Source of the DNA: Ectopseudomonas chengduensis
GTDB taxonomy: Bacteria; Pseudomonadota; Gammaproteobacteria; Pseudomonadales; Pseudomonadaceae
Direction: 5' to 3'
Length of the DNA: 64,000 bases
NCBI RefSeq assembly: GCF_900102635.1
Contig: NZ_FMZQ01000003.1
Coordinates: 62,001-126,000 of the forward strand
The notes under the pieces are model-generated. The model was not told where the DNA came from and ran no database searches. It saw only the letters and a list, made by a program, of their open reading frames with translations. The position numbers and the translations under genes are program-made. Positions 1 through 9,146 of this stretch are shown piece by piece. Positions within the stretch are counted from its first letter, which is position 1. Each line of letters begins with the position of its first letter.

Positions 1-168
1 CTTGGTTGAAAAGTGGCGAGAGACGGCAATTCGGCCAAAAATGCGCCCAAGCGCTTGCTTGGTCAGCGCCTGCCGCATACATTTCATCAAGCAAGACAAG
101 CACTTGCCGGCAGCATAGAGAATTCATCAGAACAATCGCCGTGCAAGGCAATCAGGGGAGAAGTCAGC

Positions 169-792
169 GTGGACGAACACAGAGCCCAGGCCGTGATGCA
201 GGAGCTGGTCGCCAGCGGCCAGGTAACCGATCCGGACAGTGCCCGTGGCAAGCTGTTGCAGATGGCTGCGCACCTGTTTCGCAGCAAGGGTTACGAGCGC
301 ACGACGGTGCGCGATCTGGCTGCCGCCATCGGTATTCAGTCCGGCAGCATCTTTCACCACTTCAAGAGCAAGGAAGAGATCCTGCGTTCGGTGATGGAGG
401 AAACCATCGTCTACAACACCGCCCTGATGCGTGCTGCACTGGCCGAGGCGCAGGACACCCGCGAGCGGCTGCTGGCGCTGATCCGCTGCGAGTTGCAGTC
501 GATCATGGGCGGTACCGGCGAGGCCATGGCGGTATTGGTGTACGAGTGGCGTTCCCTTTCGGAGGAGGGCCAGGCGCAGGTACTGGCCTTGCGTGATACC
601 TACGAGCAGATCTGGCTGGCGGTACTGGGCGAGGCGCGCGAGGCCGGTTACTTCAAGGGCGACCCGTTCATTCAGCGGCGTTTTCTCACCGGTGCGCTGA
701 GCTGGACCAATACCTGGTTCCGTTCGCAGGGACCAATGACGCTGGATCAGCTGGCTGAAGAGGCGTTGTCATTGGTGTGTAAGGAAGCCTGA
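169..792 (+). CDS. TetR/AcrR family transcriptional regulator
   Basis: A 207-residue DNA-binding repressor. The N-terminal helix-turn-helix (about residues 35-80) holds the family pattern TTVRDLAAAIGIQSGSIFHHF, followed by an all-helical ligand/dimer domain. The frame is open from base 13, but the GTG at 169 has a GGGGAG ribosome site 8 bases upstream and starts at the usual TetR length; the 52 residues before it look non-coding. It stands alone ahead of two periplasmic binding proteins. Its ligand and targets cannot be read from the sequence. Confidence 0.88.
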   Translation: MDEHRAQAVMQELVASGQVTDPDSARGKLLQMAAHLFRSKGYERTTVRDLAAAIGIQSGSIFHHFKSKEEILRSVMEETIVYNTALMRAALAEAQDTRERLLALIRCELQSIMGGTGEAMAVLVYEWRSLSEEGQAQVLALRDTYEQIWLAVLGEAREAGYFKGDPFIQRRFLTGALSWTNTWFRSQGPMTLDQLAEEALSLVCKEA

Positions 793-887
793 GCGAATTC
801 GGCTAGGATAGGAGCAACTGCCGGTTTTCGGCTCGAACACGGGCGCTGGGGTGTTCCCGCGTTGTGATCCGTGACGAGAGGTCGAGT

Positions 888-1673
888 TTGCGCGCACTAG
901 CCTTTTGCCTGTTGTGCAGTCTTTCGCTGTTGCATGTGCCTGCTGCCCTTGCCCTGCAGGAGGTGCGTGTCGGTGGTTATCACTTCCCGCCATATCTGGA
1001 CAAACCCGAATCACCTTATCCGCAAGGCTTGGTGCCCGAGTTGTTACGCGCGCTCAATGCGGCGCAGCAGCAATACCGTTTCGTCCTGGTGCCGACCTCG
1101 GCGACCCGCCGTTACCGCGACCTCGAGAGCGGCCGCTTCGATCTGATGTTCTTCGAGTCCAGTCGCTGGGGGTGGCAGGGCACTTCATACCTGGCCTTGG
1201 GACTGGATATCGATGATGCGGAAGTCTATGTCGCCGCGGCGGAGCCGGGGCGTGGACAAGACTATTTCGAGGATTTCAACGACAAGCGCATGGCGCTCTA
1301 CAACGGCTATCACTATGGTTTTGCCAGTTTCGATGCCGACCCTGATTATCTCGCGCGCACATTCAATGCGCTGTTGACCTATTCCCACGATAGCAACCTG
1401 CGCATGCTGCTGGCGCGGCGCGTCGATATCGCCGTGGTGACGCGCTCGTACCTAGAGCTGTTTCTGGATCGGCATCCGGAAATGCTGCCCGAGTTGCTGG
1501 TTTCCGATCGGCTGGATCAGTTCTATCACCATCAGGTGCTGCTGCGGCCCAAGGGGCCGCTGAGCCCGGCTGAAGTTGCCGAGTTGTTGAACCGGCTGCA
1601 GGCCAGTGGAGAATTATCGAAGCTACTTGGGCGCTATCGTCTGACATTGGGCTACAAAGTGTCAGTGCAGTGA
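888..1673 (+). CDS. Periplasmic substrate-binding protein (SBP family 3-like), copy 1
   Basis: A secreted solute-binding protein of about 261 residues, resembling the amino-acid binding fold (transporter substrate-binding domain) but with no ABC permease or ATPase nearby. I favour the TTG at 888, which has AGAGG six bases upstream and begins a clean signal peptide (RALAFCLLCSLSLLHVPAALA). A GTG at 864 in the same frame is the alternative. The mature part opens with VRVGGYHFPPYL, typical of the first lobe, and contains RWGWQ and YSHDSNLRMLL blocks shared with the next gene. The pair looks like a tandem duplication. The ligand is unknown. Confidence 0.82.
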   Translation: MRALAFCLLCSLSLLHVPAALALQEVRVGGYHFPPYLDKPESPYPQGLVPELLRALNAAQQQYRFVLVPTSATRRYRDLESGRFDLMFFESSRWGWQGTSYLALGLDIDDAEVYVAAAEPGRGQDYFEDFNDKRMALYNGYHYGFASFDADPDYLARTFNALLTYSHDSNLRMLLARRVDIAVVTRSYLELFLDRHPEMLPELLVSDRLDQFYHHQVLLRPKGPLSPAEVAELLNRLQASGELSKLLGRYRLTLGYKVSVQ

Positions 1674-1749
1674 AAATCCATCTGGTCGGTCAGGAGAGAC
1701 TGGAGTAGTGTGCACCACACTAAGAGAAGGAATTTTTTGGGGACTCGAG

Positions 1750-2568
1750 ATGCGGCATGCGCGGTGCTGGATTCATGGATGTTTGGGTGCCTTGTGTCTC
1801 TTGCTAGCGGATTCTCTCTATGCGGCCGACGTGGTCAAGGTCGGTGGCGCGCACTTTCCCCCCTATGTGATCAAGTCCAACGTGCACGACTCGAGTGGCT
1901 TGCTACCGCAACTGCTCGAAGCGCTCAACCGAGAGCAGAGCGAATACCACTTCACCATGTTGCCCACCGCCATCGTGCGTCGTTTCAGTGACCTGCAGCG
2001 CGGGCGTATCGACATGGCGATTTTCGAGAATCCGCAATGGGGATGGCAGGACATCGACGCTGAAGCTGTCGATATGAGGCTGGAAGATGCTGAGTTGTTC
2101 GTTGCCAGGAACGAGGCGCTGCGCGACCAGAGTTACTTCGAACAGCTCGAAGGCAAGCGCCTGGCGCTCTATCGCGGTTATCACTACGGATTTGCCCAGT
2201 TCAACAGCGATCCGGAGTTCCTGACCACCACCTTCAACGCCAACCTCGGTCACTCTCACGACAGCAACCTGCTGATGGTGATACGCGGGCGCGCCGATGT
2301 CGCATTGGTCACTCGCTCCAATCTCTATGACTTCCTTGAGCGCAATCGCGATTATGCACGCCAGTTACTGATCTCCGAGCGTATCGATCAGGTCTATCGA
2401 CATCATGCGATGATTCGCGCCGGTGCGCCGATAACTCCCGAACGCTTCGCTGCCTTGCTCGAGCAGTTGCGGGAGAAGGGCGAGCTGCAACGCATCTTCT
2501 CGCCTTACCGCATTGCCGTCACGCAAGACGTAACGGATAGCTCAGCAACAGAATATGCAGCAGATTGA
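1750..2568 (+). CDS. Periplasmic substrate-binding protein, copy 2
   Basis: A 272-residue paralogue of the preceding gene, with the same order of blocks: VKVGGAHFPPYV, then QWGWQ, then YRGYHYGFAQF, then HSHDSNLLMV, then DVALVTRSNL. The ATG at 1750 has GGGGA six bases upstream and is followed directly by a signal peptide ending near LYAAD; an upstream GTG at 1708 is possible but would spoil the signal peptide. No transporter partner is visible, so it may serve a distant permease or a sensor (inference). Its last 50 bases overlap the end of the convergent CPBP gene. Confidence 0.83.
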   Translation: MRHARCWIHGCLGALCLLLADSLYAADVVKVGGAHFPPYVIKSNVHDSSGLLPQLLEALNREQSEYHFTMLPTAIVRRFSDLQRGRIDMAIFENPQWGWQDIDAEAVDMRLEDAELFVARNEALRDQSYFEQLEGKRLALYRGYHYGFAQFNSDPEFLTTTFNANLGHSHDSNLLMVIRGRADVALVTRSNLYDFLERNRDYARQLLISERIDQVYRHHAMIRAGAPITPERFAALLEQLREKGELQRIFSPYRIAVTQDVTDSSATEYAAD

Positions 2569-3277
2569 CCGCTGTGTGCAGCGCGATGGCCAGGCTCAGG
2601 CGGCCGCTGTAGTGAAAGGCCAGGCCATAACCGAGGCCAGCGCAGGTCGCCACCACGGCAAATAGCGCGCTGAAAGGCAGATGGGCCGCGCCGAACAAGC
2701 CGGCCGTCAACAGCAAGCCGGGCCAGATGCCCAGGCGCTTGATCAGAGCGGTCTGTAGCAGACCGCGAAAGAGCAATTCCTCCGCCAGCACCGCCACGCA
2801 GAGATTGACCGCCAGCCACAACAGCAGACCCTGCGGCCATTTGGGTTGCCAGGTGACCAGGCCCAGCGCCATGGCCAGCAGCGGCACCAGCAGCAGGGTG
2901 GTGATGCACGTCAGCCAGGCATTTTTCAGCGAAAGCACGGGTCTGCGTGGCTGCCCCAGCCACCAGGCGAGCAGGGCGCTACCCAGCAGCAGTTTGTCCC
3001 AGGACAGGCGCAGGCCATAGGGCGCCGCATCAGCACTGATGAGACGTGGCTGCCACAACTGCCAAGGGCTGAAACCGGGTATGAGGTGCGCCGCCAGGGC
3101 GATTGCGCCAAGCAGAATCAGAGGTAGCCATAGCCAGTTTGGCAGATGCGATTGTCCGGCCAGCAGGACAATGACGAATGCGCTGCCCAGCAGCAGGCCG
3201 ACGGGTTGGATGAAACCCAGGCCGGTGCCCAGGGCCAGGGTCAGAGCGGGGAGCAGCAAGCGCAAGTGCAGGGGCAT
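2519..3277 (-). CDS. CPBP family intramembrane glutamic protease
   Basis: A 252-residue polytopic membrane protein with about eight hydrophobic segments. The CPBP (Abi/Rce1-like) signature is complete: EELLFRG with E166, E167 and R171, FGAAH with H199, and HTAVN with H234 and N238. Family members are intramembrane proteases or bacteriocin-immunity-like proteins; the substrate here is unknown. Its 3' end overlaps the convergent binding-protein gene by 50 bp, so both stop codons lie inside the other gene. The upstream AGGAGG-type ribosome site supports the start. Confidence 0.87.
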   Translation of the reverse strand: MPLHLRLLLPALTLALGTGLGFIQPVGLLLGSAFVIVLLAGQSHLPNWLWLPLILLGAIALAAHLIPGFSPWQLWQPRLISADAAPYGLRLSWDKLLLGSALLAWWLGQPRRPVLSLKNAWLTCITTLLLVPLLAMALGLVTWQPKWPQGLLLWLAVNLCVAVLAEELLFRGLLQTALIKRLGIWPGLLLTAGLFGAAHLPFSALFAVVATCAGLGYGLAFHYSGRLSLAIALHTAVNLLHILLLSYPLRLA

Positions 3278-3359
3278 GGCACCTCCTCCTTGAGAAGGCG
3301 CGCAGTCTAGCAGGCTGCGTTGCGGGCAGTCTTGGCGTTACCTGGCGGGACGAGGGCGT

Positions 3360-3533
3360 TTAGCGCTGACGCTCGCGCGCGTCCTTGGCTTCCTGCTCGA
3401 TGGCGCGTTTACGCATGCGTTCGAGCTGGTCTTCGCTCAGGGGCATTTTCTTGGCACTGCTGCGCAGCACCAGCAGGCTACCGATCACTGAGCCAAACAC
3501 CAGAACCAGCAGCAGCCAGACGTACCAGGGCAT
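3360..3533 (-). CDS. DUF2897 family small membrane protein
   Basis: A 57-residue protein starting MPWYVWLLLVLVFGSVIGSL: a single N-terminal transmembrane helix, then a charged tail (KKMPLSEDQLERMRKRA, ending DARERQR). This matches the Pseudomonas DUF2897 family in length and layout. It lies between the CPBP gene and eutC on the same strand. Function is unknown. Confidence 0.75.
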   Translation of the reverse strand: MPWYVWLLLVLVFGSVIGSLLVLRSSAKKMPLSEDQLERMRKRAIEQEAKDARERQR

Positions 3534-3589
3534 GATGACTCCTCATGGGGGCAATGAAGTTATCACCATAACCCGCGTGCCGGGTCTTG

Positions 3590-4357
3590 TCAGTCGGCCT
3601 GTAGCGCCACCGGCTGCAGGTTGCTGTCGTCCTTGAGCTGCACGCCACTCAGTTGCAGGCGCAGCGCCTGGCGCGCCAGGTAGTCGAGTTTGTGTGCCGC
3701 CAGCTGGTAAGGCAGGCCCTCGGGACGTACGTTGGAGATGCAGTTGCGCGCGCTGTCCAGGCAGCCCACCCGCGGCGCGTAGGTCAGATACAGGCCGAGG
3801 CTGTCCGGCGAGGTCAGACCAGGGCGCTCGCCGATCATCACGATCACCAGGCGTGCACGTAGCGCTTCGCCGATGCCGTCGCCAATCGCCACGCGGCCCT
3901 GTTCGGCAAGCACCACCGGGGTGTTGGCCCAGTCGGTGTCAAAGCGTTCGCGAAAAGCTTGCAACAGCGGCAGGGCATGGCGCTGCACGGCGACGGCCGA
4001 CAAGCCATCGGCCAGCACGATAGCGATTTCCGGTGCGGGCAGTTCGTGTTGCAACTGCACGCGGCAGTCGCCGTGCAGGTGGCGGCCGTGATCTGGACGC
4101 AGCAGGTAGGTTTGCCGGTCCTCGGCGTTGCTGCGTACTTTCAGGGTACGAAAGCCTGCCGTATGCAACTGATGCTTGAGTTCGCCGAAGTCCAGCGGAC
4201 GATGCACCGCATCGCGCGCCTGGGCATGGGCCAGGCCGAATTTGAGCACCTCGCGGGTGGGCAGGCTGCAGCCGACGCGGCCGAGCGCTATGCGTGCCGA
4301 GGTATGCGCGCGCAGTTCGTCCCAGGGATTTTGCTGAATCAGATCATTGGTCATCAC
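3590..4357 (-). CDS. eutC: Ethanolamine ammonia-lyase small (light) subunit
   Basis: A 255-residue subunit of the adenosylcobalamin-dependent enzyme that splits ethanolamine into acetaldehyde and ammonia. Recognisable blocks are TSARIALGRVGCSLPTREVL near the N-terminus, VIVMIGERPGLTSPDSLGLYLTYAP in the middle, and RNCISNVRPEGLPYQ near the C-terminus. Its ATG overlaps the stop of eutB by four bases (4354-4357), so the two are translationally coupled. No eutA reactivase, microcompartment shell or permease gene lies alongside, as in other pseudomonads with a plain eutBC pair. Confidence 0.95.
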   Translation of the reverse strand: MMTNDLIQQNPWDELRAHTSARIALGRVGCSLPTREVLKFGLAHAQARDAVHRPLDFGELKHQLHTAGFRTLKVRSNAEDRQTYLLRPDHGRHLHGDCRVQLQHELPAPEIAIVLADGLSAVAVQRHALPLLQAFRERFDTDWANTPVVLAEQGRVAIGDGIGEALRARLVIVMIGERPGLTSPDSLGLYLTYAPRVGCLDSARNCISNVRPEGLPYQLAAHKLDYLARQALRLQLSGVQLKDDSNLQPVALQAD

Positions 4358-5748
4358 GCGGCTCCCGATATGTGCGGCAGTTGCTTGAGCAGGTGGTGGC
4401 CACGGCCGATTTCGCGCAGGCGGCCGCTAGGCTCGGTAATGGCCATGCGCGCCAGCCAGGCATCGAATTCCGGTGCGCGTTTCAGGCCCAGGACGTTGCG
4501 CAGGTACAGTGCATCGTGGAACGAAGTGCTCTGGTAGTTGAGCATGATGTCGTCGGCACCCGGGATACCCATGATGAAGTTGATGCCGGCTGCGCCGAGC
4601 AGGGTGAGCAGGCTGTCCATGTCGTCCTGATCGGCTTCGGCGTGGTTGGTGTAGCAGACGTCACAGCCCATCGGCAGACCGAGCAGCTTGGCGCAGAAGT
4701 GGTCTTCCAGGCCGGCGCGGATGATCTGCTTGCCGTCGTAGAGGTATTCCGGGCCGATGAAACCGACCACGGTATTGACCAGCAGCGGGCGGAACTCGCG
4801 GGCCACGGCATAGGCGCGAGCCTCGCAGGTCTGCTGGTCGACACCATGATGACCGCCGGCCGACAGCGCGCTGCCCTGGCCGGTCTCGAAGTACATCACG
4901 TTATCCCCTAAGGTGCCGCGACCGAGTGAAAGCGCGGCTTCATGGGCTTCACGCAGGATTGCCAGGGATACGCCGAAGCCGGCGTTGGTGGCTTCGGTGC
5001 CGGCGATGGACTGGAACACCAGGTCGATCGGCGCGCCGGCCTCGATGGCCTGGATTTGCGTGGTGACGTGGGTGAGCACGCAGCTCTGCATGGGGATTTC
5101 GAAGTGCTGGCGCACCTCGTCCATCATCTGCCAGAGGCGCATCAGCGTCGGCAGCGAATCGCTGGCCGGGTTGATACCGACCGTGGCGTCGCCGGAGCCA
5201 TACAGCAGGCCGTCGAGCATGCTGGCGGCGATGCCGCGCACGTCGTCGGTGGGGTGATTGGGCTGCAGGCGCACAGCAAGGTGGCCGGGCAGGCCCAGGG
5301 TGTTGCGAAAGCGGCTGATCACCTGGCATTTGCGCGCCACCAGAATCAGGTCCTGATTGCGCATTAGCTTGCTCACGGCTGCAACCATCTCCGGCGTCAG
5401 CCCGGCGGCCACGGCAGCCAGGCGCGCGCTGTCGGTCTTCTCCAGCAGCAGCCAGTCGCGCAGGTCGCCGACCGTGAGGTGGCTGATCGGGGCGAAGGCG
5501 GCGGTGTCATGTCGGTCGATGATCAGGCGCGTGACTTCGTCCTGCTCGTAGGCAATCAGTGCCTCGTCGAGAAAGCGCTTGAGCGGCACCTCGGCCAGGG
5601 CCAGCTTGGCCGCCATGCGCTCTTCGTAGGTAGCAGCGGCCAGCCCTGCCAGATAATCGCCGGAGCGCGCCGGGCTGGCCTTGGCCAACAGCGTCTTGAG
5701 GTCGGCGAAGCGGTAGACCAGGCTGCCGATGGTGGTTTGATAGGGCAT
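4354..5748 (-). CDS. eutB: Ethanolamine ammonia-lyase large (heavy) subunit
   Basis: A 464-residue catalytic subunit (TIM barrel) of ethanolamine ammonia-lyase. The start is set at the ATG beginning MPYQTTIGSLVYRF; a TTG 18 bases upstream would add six residues without a better ribosome site. Family blocks include LKTLLAKASPARSGDYLAG at the N-terminus, MQSCVLTHVTTQ, FIGPEYLYDGKQIIRAGLED, and NYQSTSFHDALYLRNVLGL near the C-terminus. It is the first gene of eutBC. The 230 bases upstream carry no obvious regulator gene. Confidence 0.95.
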   Translation of the reverse strand: MPYQTTIGSLVYRFADLKTLLAKASPARSGDYLAGLAAATYEERMAAKLALAEVPLKRFLDEALIAYEQDEVTRLIIDRHDTAAFAPISHLTVGDLRDWLLLEKTDSARLAAVAAGLTPEMVAAVSKLMRNQDLILVARKCQVISRFRNTLGLPGHLAVRLQPNHPTDDVRGIAASMLDGLLYGSGDATVGINPASDSLPTLMRLWQMMDEVRQHFEIPMQSCVLTHVTTQIQAIEAGAPIDLVFQSIAGTEATNAGFGVSLAILREAHEAALSLGRGTLGDNVMYFETGQGSALSAGGHHGVDQQTCEARAYAVAREFRPLLVNTVVGFIGPEYLYDGKQIIRAGLEDHFCAKLLGLPMGCDVCYTNHAEADQDDMDSLLTLLGAAGINFIMGIPGADDIMLNYQSTSFHDALYLRNVLGLKRAPEFDAWLARMAITEPSGRLREIGRGHHLLKQLPHISGAA

Positions 5749-5979
5749 GGCTGCAACCTGCTGCAAAAGGATGTGCTTGCCGTGCAGTGCTCATGCCAGA
5801 GGGCCGGCCGCCCGAGATTGGCGCTCCGTAGAAGCAGGCTGGCTATCTCAGGAGCTGGAAAATGGTGCGGAGGCGGGTCTGGCGCACCAGGGTGGCGCGC
5901 CGGCAGCGTGATGTCTGTCACATGATGGCAACTTGGCGCTGTTTGAATGACGGCTTTCCGATAGCAGGGGAGGCCGTTC

Positions 5980-7284
5980 GTGACCCAAGCCAGAGCGCTG
6001 CAATCGCTGATGCGAGCCGTGAAGCCGCTCGCTGCGTCGATGAGCATCAACGAGGTCGCCGATCTGTTTCTGGCGGCTGAACACCGCGCCTTTCTCTCCC
6101 TGCCGGTGGTGGACGAGAACAACCGGCCACTCGGCCTGGTCAGTCGCGCCACCCTGCAGGACATCTTCATGCAGCGCTTCGGGCGCGACCTGCGCGGTCG
6201 TCATCCGGTTGGCGAGGTGATGAACGACGCGCCGCTGATCGTCAGCCTGGAAGCCAGTCTGGAAGAGGCTTCCAAGCAGGTCACCGCCCAGCTGCAATAC
6301 CCGATCACCGAGGACTTCGTCCTGATCGATGCCAAGGGCGAATACTGCGGTCTGGGTACGGTGCTGGATCTGCTCAAGGCTATGGAAGCGCGCGTCGCCC
6401 AGCGCAACCGCGTACTGCGTCAGGCGCTGGTGGATCTCAAGGAGTCTCAGGCGCAGTTGCTGCAGTCGGAGAAGATGGCGTCGCTCGGGCAGATGGTCGC
6501 CGGCGTCGCCCACGAGTTGAACACGCCGCTGGGCTACGTGAAGAACAACGTGCAACTGCTGCGTGAATTGAGTGAGCCACTGTTCGAACTCGCCGCCGCA
6601 CAGGCACGCCTGGGCCAGTGCCTGAACGACCCCGACTGTGACGAGGCGAGCCTGAGCCAGGCCCTGCAGGCCGCCGAACAGGCTCGCCAGCAGGCAGCGC
6701 CGGAGCTGCTGGCCGAGGATCTGCAGCAGCTGTATGGCGACACCCTGTATGGCCTGGAGCAGATTGGCGAGTTGGTGGTGGGCCTGAAGGATTTCGCCCG
6801 TCTCGACCGTGCCATGAGCGAGGAGGTCGACCTCAATGACTGCATCCGCAGCGCGCTGCTGATCGCGCGCAACCACATCAAGGACAAGGCCGAAGTGGTG
6901 CAGCAGCTCGGCGAGCTGCCGCGTATCGCCTGCGCGCCCTCGCAGATCAACCAGGTGCTGCTCAACCTGTTGACCAACGCTGCCCAGGCCATCGATGGCA
7001 GCGGGCGTATCCAGATTCGCAGCTGGGCCGATGCCGAGGGCATCCATGTCTCGCTGCAGGACAATGGCCGTGGCATGCCGCCGGAAGTCATGGCGAAGAT
7101 CTTCGATCCTTTCTTCACCACCAAGCCGGTCGGCCAAGGCACCGGCCTCGGGTTGTCCATCAGCTACAAGATCGTCCAGGACCACGGCGGCCGCATTCGC
7201 GTCGCCTCCGAGCCAGGGCGTGGCACGCGTTTTCTGATCAGCCTGCCGCTGCCCGCTACTGTCGCCATTAAAAGGAGCGCCTGA
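5980..7284 (+). CDS. Sensor histidine kinase with N-terminal CBS domain pair
   Basis: A 434-residue soluble kinase without transmembrane segments. Residues 1-135 form a CBS-like pair (SLPVVDENNRPLGLVSRATL, then FVLIDAKGEYCGLGTVLDLL), a typical adenine-nucleotide sensing module. The HisKA helix has the phospho-acceptor H178 in GVAHELNTPLG. The ATPase part has QINQVLLNLLTNAAQ, DNGRGMP and GTGLGLSISYKIV. GTG 5980 is preceded by AGGGGAGG. It overlaps the next gene by one base (TGATG). The CBS pair suggests it reads energy or nucleotide state (inference). Confidence 0.9.
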   Translation: MTQARALQSLMRAVKPLAASMSINEVADLFLAAEHRAFLSLPVVDENNRPLGLVSRATLQDIFMQRFGRDLRGRHPVGEVMNDAPLIVSLEASLEEASKQVTAQLQYPITEDFVLIDAKGEYCGLGTVLDLLKAMEARVAQRNRVLRQALVDLKESQAQLLQSEKMASLGQMVAGVAHELNTPLGYVKNNVQLLRELSEPLFELAAAQARLGQCLNDPDCDEASLSQALQAAEQARQQAAPELLAEDLQQLYGDTLYGLEQIGELVVGLKDFARLDRAMSEEVDLNDCIRSALLIARNHIKDKAEVVQQLGELPRIACAPSQINQVLLNLLTNAAQAIDGSGRIQIRSWADAEGIHVSLQDNGRGMPPEVMAKIFDPFFTTKPVGQGTGLGLSISYKIVQDHGGRIRVASEPGRGTRFLISLPLPATVAIKRSA

Positions 7285-8198
7285 TGTCCGCACCCGTTCG
7301 CATTCTCTTCGTCGATGACGAGGAGCGCATTCTGCGCAGTCTCGCCCTGCAGTTTCGCCGCCACTACGAGGTGCTGACCGAGAGCGACCCGTTGCGCGCC
7401 CTGCGGCGCCTGCGTGAGGAGCACATTCACGTGCTGGTCAGTGACCAGCGCATGCCGCAGATGAGCGGCGCGCAGCTGCTGGCCGAAGCTCGCGAGATCG
7501 CGCCGAATACCCTGCGCATCCTGCTGACTGGCTATTCCGATCTGGATGCCGCGGTGGAGGCGTTGAACAACGGCGGCATCTTCCGCTACTTGACCAAACC
7601 CTGGGACCAGCAGGAAATGGCCTTCACCCTGCGTCAGGCGGCAGAGCTTGCGGTGCGCCAGGCGCAGCCTTTGCAGGCTGTTGCCAGTGAGAAGCTGAGC
7701 GCGCCGCTGACGCTGCTGTCGCTCGACGATGAGCCGGACACGCTCAGTGTCGTCGGCGAGTTCTGCGTTGCGGGCGGCCACAACCTGCTACGTGCCCGCA
7801 ACCTGGCCGAGGCGATGTTGATGCTCAACAACGAGAACGTGGACATTCTGGTCAGTGACCTCAAGCTGGCCGGCGAAGACACCGCGCCGTTGCTCAAGAC
7901 CCTGGCGCAAGCCCACCCGCGTCTGCTCAGCCTGGTGGTCACACCCTTTCAGGACACCCAGGCGCTGCTGCGTCTGGTCAATGAGGCGCAGATCTTCCGC
8001 TACCTGCCCAAGCCGATTCGTCGTGGTCTGTTCGAGAAGGGCTTGAAGGCCGCTGCCGAGCAGGCGCTGATCTGGCGTGCTCAACCACAGCAGGTGGTCA
8101 CTCGCCTGGCCGAGGTGCCGCGTGACGAGCGTGAGCAGGAGAAAGTGGGCAGCCTGATGGGCATGCTCGGGCGCCTGCGTGAGCGGCTGATAGCCTGA
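7284..8198 (+). CDS. Response regulator with two receiver domains and no output domain
   Basis: A 304-residue protein with two REC domains. The first has DD at 11-12, phospho-acceptor D54 (LVSDQRMP) and K105 (YLTKPWD). The second begins near residue 142 with DD148-149, has D192 (LVSDLKL) and K243 (YLPKPIR). After residue 255 there is only a short helical tail. With no DNA-binding, EAL or HD-GYP output domain, it probably relays phosphate or binds a partner. It is translationally coupled to the CBS kinase. Confidence 0.88.
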   Translation: MSAPVRILFVDDEERILRSLALQFRRHYEVLTESDPLRALRRLREEHIHVLVSDQRMPQMSGAQLLAEAREIAPNTLRILLTGYSDLDAAVEALNNGGIFRYLTKPWDQQEMAFTLRQAAELAVRQAQPLQAVASEKLSAPLTLLSLDDEPDTLSVVGEFCVAGGHNLLRARNLAEAMLMLNNENVDILVSDLKLAGEDTAPLLKTLAQAHPRLLSLVVTPFQDTQALLRLVNEAQIFRYLPKPIRRGLFEKGLKAAAEQALIWRAQPQQVVTRLAEVPRDEREQEKVGSLMGMLGRLRERLIA

Positions 8199-8258
8199 TC
8201 GTTTGGCCACCCTGAGCTTTCGCGGCTGAAGCCGCTCCTACGGGGCAATGCCAGATTC

Positions 8259-8310
8259 GTAGGGCGGGTGAAACCCGCCAGAGGCTATTGGCGGGTTTCA
8301 CCCGCCCTAC
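8259..8310. repeat. Palindromic repeat, perfect 22-bp arms
   Basis: Bases 8259-8280 and 8289-8310 are perfect inverted repeats (GTAGGGCGGGTGAAACCCGC core) around an 8-base loop. The arms themselves contain a smaller palindrome. This is a REP-like intergenic element of the kind scattered through Pseudomonas genomes, and it could also stop transcription between the receiver gene and pyrF. Confidence 0.75.
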
Positions 8311-8439
8311 CGATGCAGCATCCTCGGGTCCTCGAACGCATAGCGCGATTGCCCTGGACAGGGACTTCGGCCGCGACCAGTGATCGGATGCTTTGCGCTA
8401 CAATGCGCGGCGTTTTTCATCCTGTTCGAGACCCACCCC

Positions 8440-9141
8440 ATGCCTGTCTGCCAAACCCCGATCATCGTCGCCCTCGACTTTCCCAGCCGTGATGCTGCTC
8501 TGGCGCTGGCCGATCAGCTCGATCCGGCGCTGTGTCGGGTCAAGGTCGGCAAGGAGCTGTTCACCCGTAGCGGCCCACAAGTGGTCGAGGCGTTGCAGGC
8601 CAAGGGCTTCGAGCTGTTTCTCGATCTGAAATTCCACGACATCCCCAACACCACGGCGATGGCGGTCAAGGCCGCGGCGGAGCTGGGCGTGTGGATGGTC
8701 AACGTGCACTGCTCCGGCGGCCTGCGCATGATGGCGGCCTGTCGTAACGAGCTGGACAAGCTGGCTGGCGCCAAGCCACTGCTGATCGGCGTGACAGTGC
8801 TGACCAGCATGGAACAGCAGGACCTGGCCGGCATCGGCCTGGACGTGCCGCCGCAGGAGCAGGTACTGCGCCTGGCCGGCCTGGCTGCCGATGCCGGGCT
8901 TGACGGCCTGGTCTGCTCGGCGCAGGAGGCGCAGGCTCTGAAGGTCGCGCAGCCGCGTCTGCAACTGGTCACGCCGGGCATTCGTCCCGCCGGCAGCAAC
9001 GCCGACGACCAGAAGCGCATCCTCACCCCTCGCCAGGCGCTGGAGGCCGGCTCCGATTATCTGGTTATCGGCCGCCCGATCAGCCAGGCTGCCGATCCGG
9101 CGCAGGCGCTGGCAGTGGTGGTTGCCGAACTGCGCGCCTGA
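8440..9141 (+). CDS. pyrF: Orotidine 5'-phosphate decarboxylase
   Basis: A 233-residue enzyme for the last step of UMP synthesis (OMP to UMP plus CO2). It starts [14 protein letters not shown] and carries the catalytic block [11 protein letters not shown] with D62, K64 and D67; the C-terminal phosphate-binding part reads [11 protein letters not shown]. The frame is open further upstream (from 8380), but the ATG at 8440 gives the family length and the conserved start. The gene stands alone, flanked on both sides by palindromic repeats. Confidence 0.96.
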   Translation: MPVCQTPIIVALDFPSRDAALALADQLDPALCRVKVGKELFTRSGPQVVEALQAKGFELFLDLKFHDIPNTTAMAVKAAAELGVWMVNVHCSGGLRMMAACRNELDKLAGAKPLLIGVTVLTSMEQQDLAGIGLDVPPQEQVLRLAGLAADAGLDGLVCSAQEAQALKVAQPRLQLVTPGIRPAGSNADDQKRILTPRQALEAGSDYLVIGRPISQAADPAQALAVVVAELRA

Positions 9142-9146
9142 GCCCT

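Noticed and set aside
5848..7293. 481-codon open frame on the - strand
   Set aside because: Antisense to the CBS histidine kinase, which has all kinase motifs; the opposite frame has none.
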